A DNA stretch of 64,000 nt from Nelumbo lutea (lineage: Eukaryota; Streptophyta; Magnoliopsida; Proteales; Nelumbonaceae): the NCBI GenBank assembly GCA_022828595.1, contig JAKGHH010000001.1:143611017-143675016 (forward strand), given 5' to 3'. Below, piece after piece: positions 49,277 to 61,900 of this stretch. The notes below the pieces were generated by a model. It worked only from the letters and a program-made list of their open reading frames with translations, was not told the origin of the DNA and did no database searches. The position numbers were made by a program, and so were the translations under genes. How positions within the stretch are numbered: position 1 is the stretch's first letter; each line of letters begins with the position of its first letter.

Positions 49277-49915
49277 TAGGGGTGAGCATGGGGCAGTTTG
49301 ATTCGGTTCCATGGCAAAACCTGGAACCTATCCTGTAGGGGTCGGTTCTAGGTTTTTGGAACTAGAACCTATTCTGTGAAGGTCGGTTTTGTCCTTGGTG
49401 GTTTCAGAGAGTTCCAGGGTCTACTCGTGGAACCTATTCTTTCTTTACTCTCCCCCTTTAAGGAAAAAAAGTAAAACATGTCCTTTAAAAACTTGATTTT
49501 CAATAACGATAATATATAGTTTAAAACTTATATTATCTTTATTGATTAAATTGAGTAAATTAATATGTAGATTATTATAATATATTATTAAATAGTTGAA
49601 AATTTGTCATTATAATTTAAATTTTGTAAATATTACCCTTTACATTATTTATTATACAAATACAAATATTAAAATGAAAACAAATGATCAAATCACTTAA
49701 ATAAACTCGATGTTCAAGTGAAACCATGGCTTTTGCAACCTGTTTGGAGTTTATTTCAAGATAACTTTAATCTTAAGGCTGGTTCCACCAAGGCCAATTA
49801 AGGCCGATTCATCACGGCAATTCGGGTAGGTAAGGTCAGTTCCAAGGGTAATAGGGTCGATTCGAGTTCAGTTCTATTTTGTTCCGGGTACAACATACCC
49901 ATTTGCTCACCCTTC
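49277..49915. mobile_element. hAT-like repeat upstream of the U1-C leader
   Basis: The left end AGGGGTGAGCATGG pairs with the right end CCATTTGCTCACCCTT. Sub-terminal motifs of the GGTTCCA / TGGAACC kind are repeated in both arms. The target duplication is not clear. Confidence 0.5.
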
Positions 49916-49929
49916 TTTCATCATTGTCA

Positions 49930-50089
49930 TTATGAACACGTATGCCTATTCTCAAGTCTCTACTCCCTTCCCTCGCTGCATCAGCACTCCCTCTGGAACG
50001 TTCTCCTTTTTTCTCTGTTGAGTTCTCACATATTCTCCGTCTTCCGACTATCTTCTCCGGTGAGAGCATTGCGAGATCAGTACCCAGGT
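49930..50089 (+). promoter_or_regulatory. U1C: Probable 5' leader exon of the U1-C gene
   Basis: A pyrimidine-rich, more GC-rich stretch ends in two strong donor sites, CTCCG|GTGAGA at 50059 and CCCAG|GTACGT at 50089. Either could splice to the acceptor GCTGCAG at 52859, directly before the coding start exon. This is inferred from composition and splice sites; no TATA box is obvious. Confidence 0.4.
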
Positions 50090-50592
50090 ACGTCCTATTT
50101 CTCTTGTTATCGTTTGTTGTTATTTCAAACGGATATCTGCGGTGAGAATATTGTTGCAATATCTTTTACTGTTTGTTGTTATTGCGTTATAAGGGGGAAC
50201 CGAAGTGTGCATTCCAAAGAGGGAACCAAAGGTACGACCTCTATCTTTTACTGTTCTTCTCCACCCTCTTTTCTTGGAAGTAAACCCATATATAAAGCAA
50301 GGTTTTAACTCTTTTGTATTATATAACCATGTCGTTCATTTAGGTCTCCCTTTATTTCTGGGTAAATGGAGATTATATTGGAATCTTGCTTATGGTCTCT
50401 GCTTCTCTCGTCTCAGAAGTTGTCATTTTGGCGACGTAACCTTTTTGATGCAATCATCAATAGCATGTCAATTAAAAATAAATGAGCTCAAGCCACTAAA
50501 AATAAGATGATACCAATTGATAAACTCCTAAATTTTCAACAGTAGAAGAATAATATAAATTAAGAATTAGCAATAATAAGTTCCTTAACTGA

Positions 50593-50807
50593 GGCTCAGT
50601 TTGGAAGGAGTACAAAGACAAATATGCAGAGTGCAAAACCTTATAATTTGTATTATTTTGTATGTATTTGTACTGTACATATTTGTATTCGTATTCCTTC
50701 CAAACTGTGTGGACAGAGTACAAATACAAATATGTAGTGCAAAACCTTGTATTTTGTATGTATTTGCATTGTACATATTTGTATTTGTACTCTTTCTAAA
50801 CTGAGCC
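50593..50807. mobile_element. Palindromic MITE, apparently two units in tandem
   Basis: The outer ends GGCTCAGTTTGGA and complement GGCTCAGTTTAGA are inverted repeats. Inside, GAGTACAAAGACAAATATG to CATATTTGTATTCGTATTCC is one palindrome (50609-50700). GAGTACAAATACAAATATG to CATATTTGTATTTGTACTC is a second (50717-50793). It lies in the presumed U1-C leader intron. Confidence 0.7.
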
Positions 50808-51923
50808 AAAAGAAAATTTCCTCTCTTGTTGAACTCTTTTCTGTTATGTTATTACTTTGTTGTTTTACTTGCACAAGGGTAGCTGTCATGCTATTGGTAT
50901 TGGAATGCAGCTCTATAAGTTTTATTGAGATTGATTTTTAGAATTTTCACCTTGGGAATTCTTCAATGCCATTTCTTAAATCTTAATCCTTACTTGCATG
51001 CCATTATTTTTGCATAGGGAAGTAAATTAGTTGGTGTTTGAAGCCATGGTTATTATCCATGTAATCACAGAACTGGATGGGAGTAATCCTGGTATTATTG
51101 AAGTTTTGGGTGGGAACTTGGAATGGTTGTACTTTAGGACAGCCAGAAGTTCACACTCATTGACCTGAAATTAAGGGGATAACAGTAATCAATATCTCTG
51201 GCAAGAAATTGGATACAACACATTAGGAGTTAGGACATCCAAGACATTTTGAAGTTTATTGACCTGATTTGTTGTCTTTATTTGTCAATGCGTTCCATGT
51301 GTTGGAAAAGAAAATGCATGACTACTACTTGCCATAATTATGGAATTGGTATTTATAACCAATTCTTGAGGACTGCTTGGCTAACACGTTCGTTATTTTT
51401 TTATTTGATTTCACTTCTAAATTTGGCATTTAAAATTTTCCATCATGTAAATAGCAGATTAATCAATGCATTCAACTACTATACCATTTAATAATGTTAT
51501 TAAAACCAATCCTTCTACCAATTTGCCTAACCTGTTTACTATACTGTCTTATAGTAGTTACCACCAACTTTGATTTGTCCAGTGCCTCTGTCATGTGGTA
51601 TCATTTTATAGAAGCTATACCAACATGATAGGTTACAAACATCTTTACATCTTTTGGCTCTGTTTGTTTGCAATGCAAATTCATTTGTGCTAGTGCACAT
51701 GGATGGGAGTGCAGATGATAATGTTGCCATGGCTTTAGGTTAGACTATGACTTTTTAACAAATTTGTATTGGTGGTTTATGTGTGAGAGAAAGAAATGGA
51801 AGCGTTTAGTGAAAGAGATAGGGAGATGGAGAGGGGGGAAGAAATAAAGGTGGTGGTGATTAAACTATTCTATTATGCTTCTCTTGTCAATGGTTATTTT
51901 TCCTTATTGAATTGTACGGATAG

Positions 51924-52290
51924 ATGGCATCAAATAAGAAAGATAAGCAAGTAGCTTCAAGTCAAACTAGGGATACAAATAAGAATGAGCAATTTGATAT
52001 GGCATTATGGCCAAATGGACCCAGAGGGATGAGAAGATTTTTATTGAATTGATGTGCGGTCGGGTTAAGAAGGGGAATCGATCCCACCACAACATTCAAC
52101 AAACTGGGTGGGCTATTAGAAAGGCATTTTTAGCTAAGACTGGCAAGGACTATCAAGACACAGTTCAGAAACAACTAACAAGTTGAACAAGTTAAGGGCA
52201 TATTATACAGGGAATTTGAGAAGTTGATGTCACATTCTAAGACTTATGCATGGGGATTTTGAAAACTTGATTTTATGTGGTTTGATCCAA
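51924..52290 (+). pseudogene. Myb/SANT-like DNA-binding domain pseudogene
   Basis: An ATG at 51924 opens MASNKKDKQVASSQ. A frame change near 52020 leads to DEKIFIELMCGRVKKGN, then GWAIRKAFLAKTGKDY, and after another shift NKLNKLRAYYT. This is the Myb/SANT-like domain common in plants and linked to PIF/Harbinger transposons and their domesticated relatives. At least two frameshifts; the C-terminal part is missing. It lies in the presumed U1-C leader intron. Confidence 0.75.
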
Positions 52291-52475
52291 AGAAATGGTC
52301 TTCAGAAACAGTGCAATCCAAACACCATTTCTCTACAGAAACAGGTTTCAGGAACATTCTGCCAAATGTGTCCTTTGTTTCTCAGAAATTGAAAACAAGA
52401 GAAATGTTTTGGAACATTAAATTTTCTTAGGAACAGAAACAAGTAGGAACAATGCCAAATGGAGCCTTAGAGTTA
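52290..52475. repeat. Probable MITE fragment
   Basis: The right end, complemented, reads GGCTCCATTTGGCATTGTTCC, followed by repeated GTTTCTGTTCC / GGAACATT motifs. This has the form of common plant MITE ends. The other end is not defined. Confidence 0.35.
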
Positions 52476-52909
52476 TTTGCGATCTGAGCATGAGTGGGGA
52501 TGAGAAGTTACACCACCTTGAAGCAGGAAAAAATTAGTCTCTTAGGAGATTCACTAGGGGTTTGGAGTCAGGGCATGATAAACTTAGCTAGGGATTGTTG
52601 TGCGCAATTTCTTAGTTACAGTTATTCATCAAGCCACAAGTTTTAATTGATTCTATTAGACCTAACTTCGGTTTCACCTAATCACTACAAGTTCATATTG
52701 TTATGCTTCTCTGATGAGTTATGAATGCTCCTTTACCATGCTTAGTTTGCCTTTGCCGTTTAATAATCTCTATTGGAAAGTAGTATTAGATTATTACTTT
52801 ATTATTTATTTGATTTCCTCCCTCGTATTAATTTCATCATTGTTTTTTTAAAGCTGCAGGTTTCAGTGGATCAATATTATCTACTAGCTATTGATTCTGG
52901 CCATACATA

Positions 52910-55900
52910 ATGCCTAGGCAAAGCATTTTCATCCCTCTTGATTTCAAAATTTTAATACTTTGATGTATTATTTCATCTTGTCTACAGAAGTTTATTGCTG
53001 TACTGATCCATCATTTGATTTCATTATTTTCCAGGTATTATTGTGATTATTGCGATACATACTTAACTCATGATTCTGTGAGTTACTAACCTCCTTTCCA
53101 TACTCCCATTTATTTATTTATTTTTTTTAAACAAGCAAATGACATGGTTCTACTGATTTTCCTCTGCTCTGGAAGGTTCTCTAGAAGTGATTTAAGATTT
53201 TTTTGGTATTTTGATGCTTAAATGCAATAGTAGTGGGGATATTTGTTTTCCTTTTTACAAGGAATACTTATTATAAATTCCTTTCCATTTGGAATTAAGG
53301 GTTGGCTATGTTGATCTAGTTTCCAGATGGATATAGTTTAGGTTGATGTAACTCCTTCTAACCTCTTCCCCTGTTGGGCATTCCACCTTACCTGCAGCTT
53401 TTTTGATAGATAAAATAATTAAATCACAATAAAGTGAGTGTTCATAACATCCAAGAATCACGCGGGAGGGGCCTGCAACCATCTAATTTCAGACACAATT
53501 TTTAGCATCACTGGTAACCTTATGAGCAGGTCCGTTTATAGATCTACGAATATAGACAAAATTTACTTGTTCATGTTTTTAGTCAGATTTAAATATCATC
53601 TAAAGTTCTAAAACGTGACCATGGGATAGAAGAATAGTGGGAGTTTCTAGTATTAAAATCATTCAGGAGTCTGGTTGGATTAGAATTGAATTCTATTCCT
53701 GATAGCTGATACCTAGCAAAAAAAGAGCTACCCAAATAGCCTTCTGCTCAGCTTCAATAGTTCCATCCTGTAAATCACAACTTTCCCCTGCAGCACCACA
53801 AAAAACATTATCAGAAGTGAAACAGACAAGATTCAGCCCCATCACCTCTATTTTGTTTGTAATTTTCTTGATCAATTCTGTTCTGTCTGTAATTAATCAA
53901 GAAATCTCGAAAAACTTGGGTCTCCATCCTCTCTCATTGGATTTTCCCCGAGGCAGCCAAATACTCCTTTTCTCGTTAATATAGCACCACCATCCAGCCT
54001 CTTCCTTCTTCAGCCACTAAATAATAACTTTGGATCCCCCTTAATTACTGGCTTCTGAATGTTCAGCTCTCTAGCCCTTTGAAGACTTTCCATCACAGCC
54101 ATTATTTCAGCCCTCAAAGAATCTCCAACACCAATCGATCCTGAGTAGGTAGCAATGATTTTTCCTTCCTCATTTCTAAAGACACCCCCTATGCTTGAGG
54201 GACCCAGATTTCCTTCACTACTCCCATCAAAATTCAGAGGAGGGGACCAAGTTGGTCTTACAACAACCTTACTAGGAGCTGAGTCAACAACAACTTTCCA
54301 ATTCCTCACCAAATCATCTACTAGGATTCCTTTGAAAAGATCAAGAGACTTCACCTAGTGGATCACCTCAATTATAATGATTTCAATTAGGGCATTCCTA
54401 CTTCTCTCCTTATCAAGAAAGATCCTCTGGTTCCTTTCTTCCCATGCTGTCCAACACATAACCACCTTTGTACATCTCCATAAATATCTTCCCCTCTTCT
54501 TCGACCAACTAACAAAGGTAGAGGCAAACAAGCTTTGCACATTTGGCAGGGGGTTCCACCTACACCCAAACAAAGAGAGAAGCCATTCCCATATTGGTGA
54601 AATAAAAGGGCAAGGGATTAATAAATGGTAGCAAGGCTCACCATCAACATTACAAAGAGAGCACCGGTTAGGGGATAAGCACCAATTTGGTCTTTTCTTT
54701 GAAGCAAATCAAAAGTGTTGATTCTCTCCTAATAGGCTTCCTATACAAAATGCACCCACACAAGGTGGGATAGGCTTGCTCTAAACCTCCCTTACAGGAA
54801 AAGGCGTCCCTAGACTATCCCCTGGCTTAAGGCTAAAAAGAAAGAGGCACAAGAGAATGACCCAAAAGAAGTAAGAGTGCAAATTCGACAGTCCCTTTTA
54901 GTAGGGTCCAAAAAACCCCAACCAACATTTGGACAATAGACACAAGAACACTCATTTCCAACTCACGAAGCCCCCTCTTGAATCCCAAGGTCCAGTCAAA
55001 CCTAGATGGCGAACTAGAAGGCACAATGAAAGAAGAAATAGGCTCATCCTTACGATTGAAAATGGCATAGAGGGAAATTGCTCCTTCAAAGGAGAATTAT
55101 CCAACCATGCATGTTTCCAGAATTTGACACAATTTCCAGAACAAGGATTATACTTGACAAATGGGAAGGATGGTAAAATTGCATTGATGAACTTCCAGGG
55201 AGAAGCTCTAGAGGCCCTAGCCAAAATCCGGGAATCCCAGCCATCAAGTGCAAGCCCATGAATCCTTACGATTGGAAATGGCATAAAGAGCGGGAAATTG
55301 CTCCTTCAAAGGAGAACTATCCAACCATGCATATTTCCAGAATTTGACACAATTTCCAGAACAAGGATTATACTTGACAAATGGGAAGGATGGTAAAATT
55401 GCATTGATGAACTTCCAGGGAGAAGCTTTAGAGGCCCTAGCCAAAATCCGGGAATCCCAGCCATCAAGTGCAAGCCCATGAATACTGATGATAACTTTTG
55501 TCCACAACTTGTTTCTATTCTTAGGTAATCTCTACAACCATTTCCCTAACTGATGTAGGACTAGCTCAGTTCTAGTCCTTAGAGAATGTTGAATGGTCTT
55601 CTTTGATTAGAATTTTATGGTTGTTGATGGCTACAATGGCTTTTTGAAGGAATAAGAGAGAAAATACCTGGAATCATTCATAGGGAGCTTGGAATCACTC
55701 TAGGGCTTTGCAATCACTCACCATAGTTAGCTTAAGCTGAAGAAAACTTAATAAACTTCATTACTTTTTGTGTAAAACGTCCATACATATTTATAGACTC
55801 TAAACCAAGGTTCAAAGAACTCTTTTTTTTTTTTTTTTCAAATCTGGTTCGTAGGGGCCGGTTTAAGGCCAGTCTCCCCCCTGAACCACCTACCGACTCG

Positions 55901-58900
55901 AAACACCCCCTGTAGGGACTATTATGAGTCAAACTGTTACACTCATAATAGTCCTAGGAGTCAAATTGTTAGACTCAATAATCCTAGTAGAACTCGAACT
56001 AAGCTGTCATATTCTATTTCAATTCAAAGAAGGCTCAATAAATCTAACCCTAGTTATGCAATGACTCTGAAATTGTAAACATAAACAAACTATAAATAGA
56101 CAATTAAACCTTATTATTGGACCCTACAGAAAATTTGTAAAATGACAAAAATACCCTTGGTGTCCAATTCAGTCCAAATCCCAAGTACTATCACTATGCC
56201 ATATCAGGACCCTGTTGTAAGGCCTTCTTATAAGTTTTCAGGGGTGCTGATCAATTCCTATCACTAAAACATTCCTCTCTTGGATATTCCCTAACCCTAA
56301 TCCACCAAACTTCTTGCTTCTGCTAACCACTTCCCACCTTACTCTATGGTCCTTCTCCTCACTTGGCTCCCAAAGAACGTTTCTCATTCCTCATTCTAAC
56401 ACCAGTAAAAACTGAGAGCATCTGATTTTGGCATTTTTAATAGAATTGCTTGCTTATTGTTGCTGATTTAATGACATTTTAAATCTCTTAGAACCTTTTT
56501 ATTATCTCAGAAACCTGTCTCATTGTGATGGATTTTTTTTTTCAAAATTTTATTGGATAAATGTGTGGGCAGTAAAGCAAAGTTGGTGCTCCCAAAGTGA
56601 CCCAGAGCTGCTTTATATATATATATATCATAATAATAGATTCCTACACCTGCACCATGTCAACCCAGAAGGAAAGAAAACCACATAATTTTGCTTGTAT
56701 GTACTCATTGTATTTTGTAAATCTCTTGGAATTTTCACACTGAGGTAATATCTTGTTTAACTTTATCCTCATAACTCAAGTTGAAATAAATGTACCTTCT
56801 ATGTCACTTACCCTTCTTTTTTTGTATTGCAGCCTTCTGTTAGAAATCAGCACAGTGCAGGCTACAAACACAAGGTAGTATATTTACTGTAAACATGACA
56901 AAGAAACCTTTTTATTGCTGACATTCTCTATGCCACCTCAGGCAAATGTGCGTTCCTATTATCAGCAATTTGAGGAGCAACAAACACAAAGTCTGATTGA
57001 CCAGAGGATCAAGGAGCATCTTGGGCAGACTGCTGCATTCCAGCAAGTTGGTGCAGCATACAATCAACATCTTGCTTCTTTCCAAGCAAATCCTCAAAGA
57101 CCCCGTCTTCCTATTCTGCCAACACCTATTTTGCCAACTGGAGCTCCACAGGTACCTGGGACATCATCTTTGGTTCCAGGAATCAGGCCCCCTGTTTTAC
57201 CTAGACCTGTTGCTGGTGCTCCAGGTAAATCAAAACTTCTTTAGATCTCTTTACTGCTTCATTGACTAGTGTTCCAAATTCCAAATTAGGTTGTGGCTTC
57301 CATGGTTAATGAGAGTATGGGACATTCACTAACATAGAAACTGCTGCATCAACAAGTGCCTAATCTAGGGGATGCTTGGTATCATTGTGCATATCTCATC
57401 CTTTTATTTCATTAATAAAACACTTGTTACTAATCAGAAAAAAGGAATTGATGTTCACTTGAAAATGAAGGCTTTAGCATCTCTTATATGATGGCATTAG
57501 ATCAAGAGACCATAGAAATAAACCCGAGGATCACTGATCACCATCAACCTGCACATTCTCAAAGTTCAGAATGAATGTCATTTTAAGACCCTTTAAGATA
57601 GTGTCAAATTGTCTATTTGGCATTGACATCCATTGGACAAGATGTTCGTCCTTAAGGCCTTGCTAATTAGCTTATTTGAATTGTGCAAGTTTCCATGGGC
57701 ATTACCTGGCCTGCAGCACAAATTGGTAATAGTGAAAGTTAACCCTCCATTACCAATCCTTTGAGACCAAGGAAGAGGATGGCCCAGGTTGTTAAAGAAG
57801 GGCGAAAGTTCTGTTTTGATACTTTGTCTCCAATAGGACCATCAGCAAGAGGTGGTTAAAATATTCTTATTATTATTTTTTTTTTACTTTTTATGAAGAA
57901 GGTAAAATATAGAACTCATTAATGACCAAAGCAAAATGATGTACAACAACAAGCAGTACACAGGGAATATAAAACCTTCTGCCTCTACAGGATTAATTTG
58001 CCATACCCTGTTTCTTTACAAAAAGGTTCTCATAGACAAAAAAATGTATTGGAATTTTATCTTTGAATAGATAACCATGAAAACATCATTTCCACAATCC
58101 TCTGAAATATATGGAGAATCTGGGTTGCTCCCTTTTTCTTGAATATCCTTTTTTGTTTCCTGCCAAATGCACCAAAATACCACTGCAGGTATCATATTCC
58201 AAGCCAACCTCCCCCTTACACTAAACCTTGAAGCCACCAGCCTTTTAAAAACTCCAGTACTCCCACTACTGATTCCAGGCAGCAACTGCAAACTGAGAAC
58301 AATTCCGAGATCTTGGACCATACCTCCATGGTGAAGTCACTGTGTAGAAATAAGTGGCTTATAGATTCTGCATGGTTCTCACACAGACAAGTTAGGGGAA
58401 CCCACCATCATACCCTTCCACACACACATACACACACACACAAAGCAAAAAAAAAAAAAAGAAAAAAGAAAAAAAGAAAAAAAGAACAACCTTGCACCAA
58501 ATTATCTTGGCAGGGATATATTAATCCTCTGATCTTGCTAGAAATTTGGAGAAAGATTTCATTTAAAAGCTGTATTTTTAATTTTTCACTTTCAATGAAT
58601 ATAATTTTGTTGTTTATCGAAAAGAGTTGTCTATGAGTTATTTTAGCCTCAATGCAAAATTGGAAAATTATCTCAAGTCTGTCATTCAACTTGTGACTTA
58701 ATTTTAAGGTATCGGGCCAGCTTCAGCTGGGCCGTCCTTGCTTGTGTCTGCTGTTTCCTTGGTTGAACCTCCCTTGATAGCTAGAGATGAGGGTTGACCG
58801 GTTGAGTGAGTCTCTTGGGCATCTGAGAATTGAGGCCTAGTAAGAAGGGTTAATATCTCTACTTTAGTTGAACTGGTATCCTCTATGGGCTATTAAAGAC

Positions 58901-61900
58901 CCTCCAGATGCTCCCACAAGGTCTACTTACTCTGCTTGGGGTTCAAGAGCTGCCATCCTTTTTCCGTTTGATTGATAGTGTGTTAATTTGTAACTATATT
59001 TGAGTCCTTTAATTTTTTTTTTTATCTATTTTTGGTTGCAGTTGGTTTAGTTAATTTTACTAGGCTTAAAAGTCTGTATTTAACAATTCAAGTTAGTTTG
59101 AGTACCTGTATGAATTCTCTCTGATTTTATTCATTTACAGCAATTAGAAATTATTTTGTTAGTTTTGAGTTGGATATAGTCTATTAAGTATAGTCCTTGT
59201 ATTTGGAACTTTTTTTTTTGAATAAGCAAGATTTACTTTAACAAATTATGTTTTGGAGATTGCTGCAGGCATCTATTGTCTGTTAGTGCTCTCCCTCCCT
59301 CCCTCCCTCCCTCCCTCTCTCTCTCTCTCTCTCTCTCAATAATTTGTTCAGTTCTGTATAACAGCTATTGTTCTTTCTTTTCTTCACTTTATTCTGATTT
59401 CATATTCCTGAAATCTCTCTTCATCATTGCCATCATGTGGTGTAGCTATCTGTATTTCATCTTTTTTTTTTTTTTAGGAAACGGTAACTTTCATTAGAGA
59501 ATTGAAAAGATTACAGACTTACCACCCACAAAATGGATGAAAAAAAAAAAACAAAAAAGCTTACAAATAATCCCAAAACAAAGCCTCCCTAGTAACTCAT
59601 TGCTTAGCTAAAGTGCCAGCCATTCCATTTGCTGACCTTCTTACCCATTTAAAATGCACCCCAATCTCCCTTGCTAAGTTAATAATCTCTCTTAGAGGCT
59701 GTCTAAGAGAACAAACTCCCAAGTTTCTAGATTGCGTCCACCCTATTACCAACTTGGAGTCTCCTTCCACTACTAATTGCTACATTCCCCATTTTGTTTC
59801 GCTTGTCTCACACCTTGAAGTAAGGCCATTACTTCTGCCCTTAATGAATCTCCCACCCCAATTGGGCCTGAGTAAAGGGCCAAGACTTTTCCTTCTTCAT
59901 TTCTGAACACGCTCCCAACTCCCGACTGACCTGGATTACCTAAGGAGCTTCCATCAAATTTTAGCTTCACCCTTACCTGAGGCGGTGGTGGTACCCAACT
60001 TTCTTGTATCATAGGAAAGGAAGGAGAGGATACGGCTATAGCACTCCAATTTCTAATTAAGCCAGCTGAGGAGAAGTTCTTGAAGAGATGATGTACTTTT
60101 AGCCAATGCATAACCTTGATGGTGACAACCTCAACAAGTGCTTCCTTGGCATTATGAATCCTGAATTGCGATGTTCTGCTGCACATAATTGGGTTGCTGT
60201 CATTGTTTACAGCTACCTCCCCTTGGAAAGCCATTCATGATTTGCTTCCGGTTTTCTCCCCTTGGATAAGGTATGATTTGAACTCTGGTAATCTCATAAA
60301 ATTCTGGGAGTAGCCTTGGGTTGGGGACTCATCTTTGATGGATCAATTTCCCTCCTTATATGCCTTGTCAGATATGAATAATGAACCCATTTCTTCCTTC
60401 TTAGTCCCTTCTGATTCTAATTCCGGCTTTGGATGGAATCTAGGGTTGGGGAGAACAATGAGGGATACGGATTCGGTTTGCCTGTCACCACCCTTGAAAA
60501 TGTTTTCTTGGACCCGAGTAAGGATGACTCCAGGATTTGGACCTCATCCTCCAATGGTTCCTTTTCCTGTGCGTCGTTTTTTGAGAGTTTGGTGCATCCT
60601 CCTACTCTCTTTGGCCTTTCCTTCCCTGTTAATGAGGTTTGGAGTAAACCCATTCCTCCTCGGGTTGACAGTTTTTGTTGGGAAACTTACCTGGAAAGAT
60701 TAAACACAATTGACTTGCTTCAAAGAAAGAGACCTAATTCTTGTTTACTTCCCAATAGGTGTGTTCTTTGTAAAGCTAATGGGGAAACGACTTACCACCT
60801 TATGGTTACTTGTCCAGTTACTAAAACTATTTGGGAGTGGGCTTCATCCCTGTTTGGATGTACTTGGAATCCCCCCGTGAGTTTGCAAATCTTGTTCTCT
60901 CCTTTGTTCTCAAGATGGCCTAATAAAAGAGGGAAGATCATGTGGAGAAGCATTAGGGCGGCTATGTGCTGGTCCATATGGGAAGAGAGGAACTCTAGAC
61001 TTTTTTCAGACAAGGAAAGATCTATGGAAAACTTAACTGAATTGATACACTTAAGGGTTAGTCACCGGCTGAAATCTTTGGAGCTTTTTCAGATTTCTCC
61101 ATGGCTGATCTTTTGAGAAAGTGGAAAGAAATTGCTACCTCGGCTTAGTGCAAAAGGACCTCTAGACCTTCTTGGTCCCCCCTCCTTCAGGATTCATGAA
61201 ACTGAATTTTGATGGTTGTTTAAGGAATCCTGGGCTTTCTGGGATTGGGGGAGTTTTCAGGAATGAGGCTGGGATTATTAATGCTATGTTCTCTGGCCCT
61301 ATTGGAGAGGGTGACTTTCTTAGGGCAGACATTTTAGCAGCTCTGGAAGGAATCAAAAGAGCTATAGAATTAAACATTAGGTGCTTGGTCATTGAAGGGG
61401 ACTCGAAGGTGGTAATTAGGTGGTTGAAGGAAGACAGCAGTGATTTGTGGAGCTACAGAAATGAAAAGAAAAAATTTAAATGGCTGAGTAGGGATATTGG
61501 GGTGAAGTACAGCTGGGTGAAGAGAAGTGCTAATTCCATGGCAGATGGGTTAGCCAAGCAAGGGGTGCTTAAGGATTCTTTGTTTTGGGCTATTTTTTAG
61601 CTTTCTTTCTTGTTCTCTGTTGTGGGGGAGTTAAGATATTTTACCTCCCCTTTCTCGTACTTAAAGTTTCACAATTTTCATTATCTAATAAAGCATTCTG
61701 TTATTGATAAGAAAAAAAAAGTTAAAAATAATGTACAACATGGATTCCCCTCCCTCTCTAACTGTTTGCAAGTCTGTAAAGATGGTCATAGGTCAAATGG
61801 CCCAAAAACTAGGTTGACCTAATGACTCGTGCCATATATAAAATATTATACATATTATAACTGTAGAAGTTAGCGGTTGGATGGGTGCTTTTCTTGCTTT

